Assembly: GCA_900761995.1 (NCBI GenBank)
Contig: CAAFEY010000133.1
Location: 1-12,533, forward strand
Source of the DNA: an uncultured Collinsella sp.
Lineage (GTDB): Bacteria; Actinomycetota; Coriobacteriia; Coriobacteriales; Coriobacteriaceae
Direction of reading: 5' to 3'
Length of the DNA stretch: 12,533 bases
The notes under the pieces are model-generated. The model saw nothing but the letters and a program-made list of their open reading frames with translations. It was not told where the DNA came from and searched no databases. Both the position numbers and the translations under genes were made by a program. The number at the start of each line of letters is the position of its first letter. Position 1 is the first letter of the stretch. Shown piece after piece: positions 6,005 to 12,533 of this stretch.

Positions 6005-6823
6005 ATGCCTCAGACTTACACTTTCGCCTCGTGGAACGTCAACGGCCTGCGCGCCGTGCTCAAAAAGGACCCGAGCTTTATCCAGATCGCGCAAGAACTC
6101 GACGTCGATATCCTGGCGCTGCAGGAGACCAAGCTACAGGAGGGCCAGGTCGATATCGACCTGCCCGGCTATCACCAAACCTGGAGCTACGCCGAGCGTA
6201 AAGGTTATTCGGGCACTGCGGTCTTTAGCCGCCAGGAACCGCTGCGCGTGCTGCGCGCCGACGCACTGCTACCCTACGCTAGCGAGGGCGAGACGGCAGA
6301 GCTCGTGGCGCAGGCCGCGACCGAGGGCCGCGTCTGCGCGCTCGAGTTCGACAAGTTTTGGTTTGTCGACGTCTATACGCCCAACGCCCAAAACGAGCTC
6401 GCGCGCATCGATGTGCGCATGGCCTGGGACAATGCCTACCGCGGCTTTTTGAGTGCGCTTGAGCGCGAGGCCGGCAAGCCCGTCGTAACCTGCGGCGACT
6501 TTAACGTGGCGCACGAAGAGATCGACCTTAAGAACCCCAAGTCCAACCGCGGCAACGCCGGCTTTTCGGACGAGGAGCGCGGTAAGTTTACCGAGCTCCT
6601 CGACGCCGGTTTTACCGACACCTGGCGCGCGGCCAATCCGGACGTCGAGGGCGTCTACAGCTGGTGGAGCTACCGCTTTAATGCCCGCAAGAACAACGCA
6701 GGCTGGCGCATCGACTACTTCCTGGTAAGCAACGCAATCGCCGGCAACGTACGCGACACCGGCATCCGCGGCGACATCTTCGGCAGTGACCACTGCCCCG
6801 TCACCGTCACCCTAGAGCTCTAG
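6005..6823 (+). CDS. xth: Exodeoxyribonuclease III (AP endonuclease)
   Basis: A 272-residue Xth/ExoIII protein that cuts DNA at abasic sites and removes 3'-blocking groups in base excision repair. The expected Mg-dependent active-site residues are all visible: N11 in WNVNGLRA, E41 in LQETKLQ, Y124 in VYTPNAQ, D165 and N167 in CGDFNVAHEEID, D237 in GWRIDYFLVS, and D262/H263 in SDHCPV. SYRFNARKNNAGW carries the usual DNA-contact loop. Length is typical and nothing is missing. AAAGGA (5995-6000) lies four bases before the ATG. It appears to be transcribed alone, with the terminator at 6964-6993 as its likely end. Confidence 0.96.
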   Translation: MPQTYTFASWNVNGLRAVLKKDPSFIQIAQELDVDILALQETKLQEGQVDIDLPGYHQTWSYAERKGYSGTAVFSRQEPLRVLRADALLPYASEGETAELVAQAATEGRVCALEFDKFWFVDVYTPNAQNELARIDVRMAWDNAYRGFLSALEREAGKPVVTCGDFNVAHEEIDLKNPKSNRGNAGFSDEERGKFTELLDAGFTDTWRAANPDVEGVYSWWSYRFNARKNNAGWRIDYFLVSNAIAGNVRDTGIRGDIFGSDHCPVTVTLEL

Positions 6824-6829
6824 CCCCAA

Positions 6830-6865
6830 CTAATCCCCTGGGGACGGAGGAAAAGGGATCATTTT
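6830..6865 (+). repeat. Composite repeat unit 1: GGGGACGGA block
   Basis: Starts CTAATCCCCTGGGGA and continues GACGGAGGAAAAGGGATC. The block recurs in the same orientation at 7069-7114 with scattered substitutions and an 8-base insertion. It begins 6 bases past the xth stop codon and contains the near-palindrome CCCCTGGGG. Confidence 0.7.
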
Positions 6866-6907
6866 CACCTCGCGAGGGCATCCACGCGGCCCGCTTGTCA
6901 CGAAACT

Positions 6908-7045
6908 GGCCCATCTACTACGTTTAAGCCACCACCCTCAACCACAGCGAACAACGCAAAAAGAAAACCGCAGGTAGAAAGCCTGCGGTTTTTCATAAAA
7001 CGCGGTTGTGTTTGGGGGTGTCGGGCCAAACGTAGTAGATAGGCC
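6908..7045. repeat. Inverted repeat A flanking a bidirectional terminator
   Basis: The arms at 6908-6925 and 7028-7045 match at 17 of 18 positions (GGCC[C/T]ATCTACTACGTTT). Weaker complementarity continues inwards through a CACCC.CAA.CACA stretch. The terminator at 6964-6993 sits near the centre. No credible coding frame crosses it. Confidence 0.85.
6964..6993 (+). terminator. Bidirectional intrinsic terminator after xth
   Basis: An 11-bp stem AAAACCGCAGG/CCTGCGGTTTT with a 7-base loop, A-rich before and T-rich after, so it can end transcription from either side. It is the centre of inverted repeat A. Confidence 0.85.
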
Positions 7046-7068
7046 GATTCCGTGGCGGGCGGGTTCAG

Positions 7069-7114
7069 CTGATTCCCCGGGGATGTCTGGAGACGGAAGA
7101 AAACGGATCAATTT
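7069..7114 (+). repeat. Composite repeat unit 2: GGGGACGGA block
   Basis: Second, diverged copy of the block at 6830-6865: CTGATTCCCCGGGGA, then GACGGAAGAAAACGGATC. As in unit 1, it is followed after about 40 bases by a long inverted repeat. Confidence 0.7.
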
Positions 7115-7150
7115 GGCTCTTGATGGCCACGATGCCCGTCTATCAACCGG

Positions 7151-7316
7151 CCATTTCAAAACTATGCCGGTTTACGGGGCTAAATCGCAAACCCCCAACC
7201 ATACGCAATTCCGAAATAATAAAACCGCAGGTAAACGGCTTGCTCCATTTCGAAAAAAGCCGGTATGGTCTGCCTGTGCCAATCTAGCCCCGTAAACCGG
7301 CATAGTTTTGAAATGG
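7151..7316. repeat. Inverted repeat B with perfect 32-base arms
   Basis: The arms at 7151-7182 and 7285-7316 are exact reverse complements over 32 bases, separated by 102 bases. The interior contains AAAACCGCAGGTA, also found at the centre of inverted repeat A, and further imperfect complementarity around AACGGCTT/AAGCCGG. The two small open frames over it are artefacts of the symmetry. It lies 40 bases beyond the stop of the S-component gene. From 7317 to 7356 I see no further element. Confidence 0.95.
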
Positions 7317-7356
7317 TACTTCGACAGTATTGATTCCCGCCCCGGCGCAACCAGCC

Positions 7357-8070
7357 CTACAGCCCGTACTTCACGACGACTCGGTTGATACGGCGACACC
7401 AGGGCTTGTACAGGGCGGCCAAAAACACGCAGGTCGCGAGTCCGTGCGTGATATCGAACGGTACGGCGGTGGCAAGACGCGCCACGGTGCCCGCCCACGT
7501 GAGCGGTTGAACAAAACCGATGATGTCATACGCGTTGATCACCACGCCGTACAGCAGACCCGAAGCAAAGCCGTACGCCATCAACGCCGGCATGCGCACG
7601 GTGCCGTCGGCACGGTCGAACGCACCCGCATGCGCCAGCGCGCCGCCAACATAGCCAACCAGACCCCAGGCATACATCTGCCACGGCGTCCACATACCCT
7701 GCCCAAAAAAGAAATTGCTGGTCAGCGCTGCCAGCGCACCGACCATAAAGCCATTACGACGGCCGAGTGTCGCACCGGCGATAATGGCGATGGCGCTCAC
7801 GGGTTTAAAGTCGGGAATGGGGCCAAACAAGATGCGCCCCGCCGCGGCCAACGCCGCCAGAACCAGCGTTGGCATAATCTGGCGCAGGCCCGGTCGCGAC
7901 GCCTCGTAGCCCGCAAAGAACAGCGCGAGCACCAGCGCCACCACAACCAGCATGGCAAGCGCTGTCTGCTCAATGCCCGTCAGCAATGCTGCGGCCATTA
8001 CCGCCGGCACCGCCAACAACAGCGGAATCTCCAGTTTTGCAAGTAGGCGCGAGACGCGATAATCCACCAT
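7357..8070 (-). CDS. ECF transporter S component (CbrT-like)
   Basis: A 237-residue membrane protein with about six hydrophobic segments, the substrate-binding subunit of an energy-coupling-factor importer. Residues 78-130 hold a conserved stretch, GRILFGPIPDFKP ... TLGRRNGFMVGALAALTSNFFFGQG, then WTPWQM. I associate this pattern with CbrT-type S components, linked to cobalamin or a related compound. The substrate assignment is tentative. The ATG at 8068-8070 is four bases past the ATPase stop codon, so it is the last gene of the operon; the longer reading to 8133 would overlap the ATPase gene. I see no cobalamin riboswitch to support the substrate. Confidence 0.85.
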   Translation of the reverse strand: MVDYRVSRLLAKLEIPLLLAVPAVMAAALLTGIEQTALAMLVVVALVLALFFAGYEASRPGLRQIMPTLVLAALAAAGRILFGPIPDFKPVSAIAIIAGATLGRRNGFMVGALAALTSNFFFGQGMWTPWQMYAWGLVGYVGGALAHAGAFDRADGTVRMPALMAYGFASGLLYGVVINAYDIIGFVQPLTWAGTVARLATAVPFDITHGLATCVFLAALYKPWCRRINRVVVKYGL

Positions 8071-8074
8071 TCCA

Positions 8075-9718
8075 TCACGCCCTATAAAACACGTTGTCGG
8101 CAAAGAAGTCTGCCGGCGGCTCCATGCAGGCAATTTCGCCGTCGAACATCATGGCAACGTCGTCGGCAGCCTGCTCGGCGAAGCCCAGGTCGTGCGTGGC
8201 CATGATGACGGTGCCGCCGGCTTGCGCATGCTCGCACAGGGCGCGGGCGATAATGCGGCGGCTCGTCAGGTCCAGCCCCTTCGTGGGCTCGTCGAGCAGC
8301 AACAGCTCCGGACCAATCAACAGCAGCTTTGCCAACGCGAGCAGCTGACGCTGACCGCCCGAAAGATCGTACGGATGGCGCGCATCCAGGCCGTCCAATC
8401 CCAGCTGCGCCGCGCGCTCCTGGGCCGCGTCCTCGTCGTATCCGCAGGTCGAAGCCCATTCCATCAGCTCGTCGTGCACTGTCTCGGCGACCAGCAGGGC
8501 CTTGGGGTTCTGCGGCAGCAGCGCCGCCGAAGCCGCCCCGCGCACCATGCGCCCACGCTGCAGCTTAGCCGTTCGGGCCAGAATCGAGAGCATCGTCGAT
8601 TTGCCGCAGCCGTTTCCGCCCACAATCGCATGCACCGCGCCAGTCGAAAACGCCACATCGAGTCCGCGCAGCACCCAGCCGGACGCCCGATCGTAGCGAA
8701 ACCAGCTTCCTGTCAAGGTGGTGGCCGAGCCAGCGTACATTTTTGGGAATATTCTGCATCCACCGGCGCGCGATGACGCCCCCGAGTCGTCCTGCGGCAG
8801 GATTTGCGCCTCAAATTTAGCCGATTTGTCCGTTTTCGGTCCCTTTTTCGCACCCGCAACGTCCGCGTGCGGGTCTAAAGAGCCCTGCCGGCCACCAGCG
8901 ATGCTGAAAATTCCGTTTTTTGCACGCCGCGAGCCACCCCACCCTGGCACCTCGCCAGAAAACAGCTCTTCGCGATGCCCCAAGGAGGCAATGTCGGCCA
9001 CCTCGCGCACGCGGCCGCCCTCAATCCGATACGCGCACGTCGCATATTCGAGCATCGGGCGCGGCTGGTGCGTTGCCACAACAACCGTGCAACCCAGCTC
9101 GCGGTTCACGCGAAACAGCGCGTGCAGAAAATTTTTCTCGGCAACAGGATCGAGCTGGGACGTGGGCTCGTCGAGCAGCAGCACGCGCGGGCGCAAGGCC
9201 AGCACGGCCGCCAACGACAGCAGCTGCTTGCGTCCGCCCGAAAGTGTATCGGTATCGCGGTGGAGCCAATCCTCCAGCCCAAAGAAATAGCTGGTCTCGG
9301 CTACGCGACGGCGCATCTCGTCGCGCGACATACCCAGATTTTCCAGGCCAAACGCCATCTCGTGCCACACGGTTTCGCACACGATCTGGTTCTCGGGATC
9401 CTGGAACACATAGCCCACGCGCTCCGCCGATGCCCGCACGTCCATGTCGGCAACGTTCTCGCCCAGCACGCGCGCATCACCAGTGCGCTCGCCCGCCGGA
9501 GCGATCTCGGGCTTGAGCAGCGAGAGTAGCGTCGATTTGCCCGACCCAGTACCACCAACCAGCAGTGCAAACGCACCTTGGGGAACAGACCAGTCGAGCT
9601 CGTCGAGTACCGGCGCCTCAGCCCCGGGGTAGGTAAAGCTCAGGCCCCGCACCTCAATCGCAGGCACATCGGAGCCGCACGCCCCGCCCGTTACCGAGCA
9701 GTTATCCAACCGGGTCAT
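8075..9718 (-). CDS. ECF transporter double ATPase (two fused ABC domains)
   Basis: A 547-residue energising subunit with two ABC cassettes in one chain, equivalent to EcfA and EcfA'. Cassette 1 (about 20-250): Walker A GGTGSGKST (55-63), Q106, signature LSGGR (159-163, not the canonical LSGGQ), Walker B LLLDEP, H217. Cassette 2 (about 332-535): Walker A GGNGCGKST (367-375), Q403, LSGGQ (452-456), LLLLDEP, H509. Both sites look competent. The 262-335 linker is long and carries a low-GC patch. The ATG at 9716-9718 overlaps the T-component stop by one base (TGATG), and the S component starts four bases after this stop. All three genes should be co-translated to form one importer. Confidence 0.94.
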   Translation of the reverse strand: MTRLDNCSVTGGACGSDVPAIEVRGLSFTYPGAEAPVLDELDWSVPQGAFALLVGGTGSGKSTLLSLLKPEIAPAGERTGDARVLGENVADMDVRASAERVGYVFQDPENQIVCETVWHEMAFGLENLGMSRDEMRRRVAETSYFFGLEDWLHRDTDTLSGGRKQLLSLAAVLALRPRVLLLDEPTSQLDPVAEKNFLHALFRVNRELGCTVVVATHQPRPMLEYATCAYRIEGGRVREVADIASLGHREELFSGEVPGWGGSRRAKNGIFSIAGGRQGSLDPHADVAGAKKGPKTDKSAKFEAQILPQDDSGASSRAGGCRIFPKMYAGSATTLTGSWFRYDRASGWVLRGLDVAFSTGAVHAIVGGNGCGKSTMLSILARTAKLQRGRMVRGAASAALLPQNPKALLVAETVHDELMEWASTCGYDEDAAQERAAQLGLDGLDARHPYDLSGGQRQLLALAKLLLIGPELLLLDEPTKGLDLTSRRIIARALCEHAQAGGTVIMATHDLGFAEQAADDVAMMFDGEIACMEPPADFFADNVFYRA

Positions 9719-10605
9719 CAGCCAAACCTCTTCTCGTCAATCGCGTGCAGCACACAGGGCAACACCATCCAAGCCGCGTACACAATATAGCCAGGCCACG
9801 GCGCCGGCACCGAAAGCTGCGGGTAAAACGAATACTGCGTCGTCGCGGTCCACGCCACCGCCACCGCGGCAGCACCAAGCAGCGCGAGCCCGACCAGCGC
9901 GGCAACGTCGCTGCACCCCAGTCGATACCGCGCATACGTCGTACGACGCGTCGCGGCACCCCACCCGCGCGAGCGCATCGCGTCCGCACGCTCCAGCGAA
10001 TCTTCCATGCCCCAGCCCATCAACACGCTCGACGCCCGCAAGCGCGAGCGCACGGGGTCGGCCGGCGCGCGGCCCGGCACATCAATCGCATCCTGCACCG
10101 CCAACACCGTACGACCGCGGCGCAAAAACTGCGGGATAAGCCTCATGCACATCGAGATCATGAGCGCAATCACCGGTGCGGCATTGCCCAGCAGCGCGAG
10201 CACCTTGTCGTATTCGAGCATCGACGCCGCCGCCTCAAACCACAGCACGCTCGCCACAAACAGCCCGCCCATGCACAGGCCGTATACCATGCTCTCCAGA
10301 TACACCGCGCGCATGCCAATACGGAACAGCTCCGTCGAGCCCGAGGCGCTAAACAGCGGATTGAGCACCGCGACGATCAAAATCACCGGCAGCTGCCAGC
10401 GGAGTGCGCCCAGCGTGCGGGCAGCCCCACGCGTCGCAAATCCATACGCCAGCCCGCCCGCAAGTGACAGCGCAATCAGTACCGGCTGCATCGAGAACAT
10501 AGTGAGCCCCAGCGTCAGCACTATATAGAGTGCCGGCACAGCCGGATGCGACATCGAGAATGCCGCGACGGGCTCGCCGCCAAACTCCTCTCGTATGTTG
10601 TCCAC
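9718..10605 (-). CDS. ECF transporter T component (EcfT/CbiQ-like)
   Basis: A transmembrane coupling subunit of 295 residues if started at the GTG at 10603-10605. FSMSHPAVPALYIVLTLGLTMF near the N-terminus and the coupling-helix motif AMRSRGWG (209-216) are typical of EcfT, whose Arg-containing helices dock into the ATPases. About six hydrophobic segments are seen. The start is uncertain. GTG codons at 10603-10605 or 10609-10611 put the N-terminus where the family begins, with G-rich sequence upstream; the ATGs at 10776 and 10749 would add an atypical Arg/Cys-rich leader and overlap the likely promoter. First gene of the operon. Confidence 0.85.
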   Translation of the reverse strand: MDNIREEFGGEPVAAFSMSHPAVPALYIVLTLGLTMFSMQPVLIALSLAGGLAYGFATRGAARTLGALRWQLPVILIVAVLNPLFSASGSTELFRIGMRAVYLESMVYGLCMGGLFVASVLWFEAAASMLEYDKVLALLGNAAPVIALMISMCMRLIPQFLRRGRTVLAVQDAIDVPGRAPADPVRSRLRASSVLMGWGMEDSLERADAMRSRGWGAATRRTTYARYRLGCSDVAALVGLALLGAAAVAVAWTATTQYSFYPQLSVPAPWPGYIVYAAWMVLPCVLHAIDEKRFG

Positions 10606-10743
10606 GGGCACCCCCGTCCCCTCGCTCAAACAACAGCTCCGCAGCACCGCCAACGCCGCACGTACGCAGTGCAAACGCCACGCCGGCGGCGCAAGCCTCA
10701 ACCGCCGCAAACCAATCGTTACGCGCTCGTCATATGCCTGCGG

Positions 10744-10772
10744 TATCATATTGCGCCGTGTATCGTTTCCAA
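10744..10772 (-). promoter_or_regulatory. Putative ECF operon promoter, possibly overlapping a glmU -10
   Basis: On the minus strand, TTGGAA (10767-10772, 4/6) and TATGAT (10745-10750, 5/6) are 16 bases apart. This gives a start near 10738 and a leader of about 130 bases before the GTG. On the plus strand, TATCAT (10744-10749) could serve glmU from the same AT-rich spot. The leader has a GCGGCG/CGCCGC hairpin but no riboswitch that I recognise. Confidence 0.4.
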
Positions 10773-10804
10773 ACACACGTCTCTATAACGTAACAGGAGA
10801 TCAC

Positions 10805-12217
10805 ATGGACGCAACCGCAATTATCCTCGCTGCCGGCGAGGGCACCCGCATGAAGTCGAACCACTGCAAGGTTTCGCACAAGATCCTGGGCAAGCCCATG
10901 GTTCAGTGGATCGTCGACGCCACCATCAAGGCCGGCTGCAGCCGCGTCGTGGTCGTCATCGGCAGCCACGCCGACGAGATGCGCGCCCTCATCGACGGCG
11001 CCTACGCCAGCAGCGCCACCAAGGTCGAGTGCGTCGAGCAGACCGAGCGCCTGGGCACCGGTCACGCCGTAAAGGTCGCGCTCGAGGCCTGCGGCATCAC
11101 GCAAGGCCCGGTCGTCGTGCTCAACGGCGACCTGCCGCTCATCACCGCCGACACCGTCGCCAAGTTCGCACAGACCGTCGCTACCGGCGAGCTCGCCTGC
11201 ACCGTCATGACCATGACCCCGCCCGACCCCTTCGGCTACGGCCGCATCAAGCTGGGTGCCGACGGCCAGATCGAGCGCATCATCGAGCAGAAGGACTGCA
11301 CGCCCGAGCAGGCCGCCACGCTGCTCGAGTGCAACGCCGGCTGCTACGCCTTCGACGGCGCGCAGCTCGCCGCACACATCGACGAAATCGGCAACGACAA
11401 CGCGCAGTCCGAGTACTACCTGCCCGACATGCTCGAGATCCTCAAAGGTCACGGCCAGGCAGTCTCCATCTTCCACTGCGACGACTACCGCGACGGCCTG
11501 GGCGTCAACAGCCGCATCCAGCTCGCGCAGCTCACCGCCATCGCGCGCGACCGCATCAACGAGCACTGGATGGCCGAGGGCGTTACCTTCATCGACCCCA
11601 CGCAGGCTTGGATCGGCCCCGACGCCACCATCGGCCGCGACACCGTCGTGTGGCCGCAGACGCACCTGATTGGCCACGTCACCGTGGGCGAGGAATGCCA
11701 GCTCGGCCCCAACAGCCGCCTCACCGACACCACCGTCGGCAGCGGCTGCACCATCGATGAGACCATCGCCATCGAGGCCGTCATCGAGAACGGCGTCGAC
11801 TGCGGCCCGCGCGCCTACCTGCGCCCGGGCACCCATATGCTCGACGGCTCCAAGGCCGGCACGCACGTGGAGATCAAGAAGTCCACGATCGGCGAGGGCT
11901 CCAAGGTGCCGCACCTGTCCTACATCGGCGATACCACCATGGGCTCAGGCGTCAACGTGGGCGCAGGCTCCATCACCTGCAACTACGACGGCGTGCACAA
12001 GCACAAGACCGTCATCGGCAAGGATGCCTTCATCGGTTCCGACACCATGATGGTCGCGCCCGCCCAGATCGGCGACGGCGCGCTCGTGGCCGCCGGCTCC
12101 GTCATCACCGAGCCGGTCCCGGCCGACGCACTCGGTCTGGGCCGCGCCCGTCAGGTAAATATTGAGGGCTGGGCCGCCGATTATCGCCGCCGTCTGCACG
12201 AGGACGACGAGGTATAA
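10805..12217 (+). CDS. glmU: Bifunctional GlmU: GlcN-1-P acetyltransferase / GlcNAc-1-P uridyltransferase
   Basis: A 470-residue cytoplasmic enzyme making UDP-GlcNAc for peptidoglycan: it acetylates GlcN-1-P and then transfers UMP. The uridyltransferase domain (1-235) has LAAGEGTRMKS (8-18), QTERLGTGHA (79-88), the metal ligand D109 in NGDLPL, and N235 in GVNSR. The acetyltransferase domain (about 260-455) has left-handed beta-helix hexapeptide repeats, KAGTHVEIKKS (350-360), the catalytic H370 in PHLSYIGD and NYDG (393-396). The usual P-K-V-L-H after the GTRMKS loop reads CKVSH here, with the lysine kept. AGGAGA (10795-10800) precedes the ATG by four bases. The glmU-prs order is well known in Gram-positive bacteria. 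Confidence 0.97.
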   Translation: MDATAIILAAGEGTRMKSNHCKVSHKILGKPMVQWIVDATIKAGCSRVVVVIGSHADEMRALIDGAYASSATKVECVEQTERLGTGHAVKVALEACGITQGPVVVLNGDLPLITADTVAKFAQTVATGELACTVMTMTPPDPFGYGRIKLGADGQIERIIEQKDCTPEQAATLLECNAGCYAFDGAQLAAHIDEIGNDNAQSEYYLPDMLEILKGHGQAVSIFHCDDYRDGLGVNSRIQLAQLTAIARDRINEHWMAEGVTFIDPTQAWIGPDATIGRDTVVWPQTHLIGHVTVGEECQLGPNSRLTDTTVGSGCTIDETIAIEAVIENGVDCGPRAYLRPGTHMLDGSKAGTHVEIKKSTIGEGSKVPHLSYIGDTTMGSGVNVGAGSITCNYDGVHKHKTVIGKDAFIGSDTMMVAPAQIGDGALVAAGSVITEPVPADALGLGRARQVNIEGWAADYRRRLHEDDEV

Positions 12218-12232
12218 CGTTTTACCAAGCAC

Positions 12233-12266
12233 AAAAGGAGCTGTTCCATGGGGACGGCTCCTTTTT
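12233..12266 (+). terminator. Strong intrinsic terminator after glmU
   Basis: A 15-bp stem (12233-12247 with 12251-12265, two G-T pairs) with an ATG loop, A-rich at its base, ending in five T residues, 15 bases past the glmU stop. It separates glmU from prs, so prs needs its own promoter or read-through. Confidence 0.92.
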
Positions 12267-12357
12267 CTATCGTGACCTGCGCGACCGGATGAGTGGTCGG
12301 TTCGTGTCCGTTGACGGTAAAGACGTTATCAGGACTCGATAAACCCCGTCGCGCGGT

Positions 12358-12363
12358 TACAAT
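12358..12363 (+). promoter_or_regulatory. Putative -10 element of prs
   Basis: TACAAT in the context GGTTACAAT, about 46 bases before the prs start and after the glmU terminator. TTGACG at 12311-12316 is a good -35 look-alike but is 41 bases away, too far to pair with it. Confidence 0.35.
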
Positions 12364-12409
12364 GCAACAAGGCATCTATATGGCATTCGATGTATAAAGG
12401 AGAAGGGTA

Positions 12410-12533
12410 ATGCCGATTAATGATCCCGAGAAGTCGGAGAATATGCGCAAGTCCATCCGCGTGTATTCCGGTTCCTCCAACCGTCCCCTCGCTCAGAAGA
12501 TCGCTGAGTACCTTGGGGTCGAGCTTTCGGGCC
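12410..12533 (+). CDS. prs: Ribose-phosphate pyrophosphokinase, 5' end only
   Basis: The first 41 codons of a gene cut by the window edge. RVYSGSSNRPLAQKIAEYLG (17-36) matches the N-terminal strand and helix of PRPP synthetases (family pattern FSG....LA..IA..LG). The enzyme makes PRPP from ribose-5-phosphate and ATP for nucleotide, His and Trp synthesis. AAGGAGA ends seven bases before the ATG. Its position after glmU supports the call. Catalytic motifs lie beyond the window. Confidence 0.88.
   Translation, partial: MPINDPEKSENMRKSIRVYSGSSNRPLAQKIAEYLGVELSG

Noticed and set aside
7008..7498. Small open frames in the repeat cluster
   Set aside because: They run through both inverted repeats and encode mirrored peptides; no ribosome sites or domains.
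10606..10740. Cobalamin riboswitch before the ECF operon
   Set aside because: No B12-box-like GCCACTG and too little room for the usual structure of about 200 bases.
10606..10776. ATG start for the T component at 10776 or 10749
   Set aside because: Adds an Arg/Cys-rich leader unlike EcfT and overlaps the likely promoter; a GTG start fits the family better, though not proven.
10730..11914. Minus-strand 394-codon open frame
   Set aside because: Antisense to glmU, with repetitive Gly/Ala/Val/Asp sequence from GC-rich codon shadowing.
12311..12316. TTGACG as the -35 box of prs
   Set aside because: No acceptable -10 at 16-18 bases; the TACAAT candidate is 41 bases away.

Overview
The window looks like a chromosomal stretch from a GC-rich actinobacterium of the class Coriobacteriia, most likely Collinsella or a close relative. 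This is inferred from the G+C-rich coding sequence, the recurrent -10-like hexamer TACAAT, and the gene set: a DHPS-HPPK fusion, a type III pantothenate kinase, a T-AA-S ECF transporter and glmU-prs. No database was searched.

Left part (1-5890). An initiator tRNA gene with its own promoter and terminator lies on the minus strand, followed by coaX on the plus strand. Then comes a minus-strand block, read from right to left: a Sir2 deacetylase, a fused folP-folK gene and a degenerate biotin-ligase-like gene that begins directly after the folPK stop codon. Between coaX and the ligase-like gene, which converge, sits an AT-richer gene for an AAA ATPase/DUF4143 protein. Three near-identical 41-base palindromes flank it: one just after its stop codon and two on either side of its putative promoter. 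This palindrome-bounded unit is the most unusual thing here and the best candidate for an undescribed system.

Middle part (5891-7356). Exonuclease III (xth) is divergent from the sirtuin. It is followed by about 530 bases without a credible gene, packed with two diverged tandem copies of a composite palindromic repeat. Each copy has a 'GGGGA..GACGGA.GAAAA' block and then a long inverted repeat. One inverted repeat has a 17/18 arm match around a bidirectional terminator, and the other has perfect 32-base arms.

Right part (7357-12533). A three-gene ECF transporter operon lies on the minus strand. In transcription order it encodes the T component, a double ATPase and an S component, with a 1-base overlap and a 4-base gap between genes. 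The ATPase linker holds a patch of unusually low GC. Divergent from it, glmU makes UDP-GlcNAc for peptidoglycan. It ends at a strong terminator and is followed by the start of prs (PRPP synthetase), cut by the window edge.

Apart from the ATPase unit and the repeat cluster, the genes are housekeeping: translation initiation, CoA, folate, DNA repair, cell-wall precursors, PRPP and vitamin uptake.
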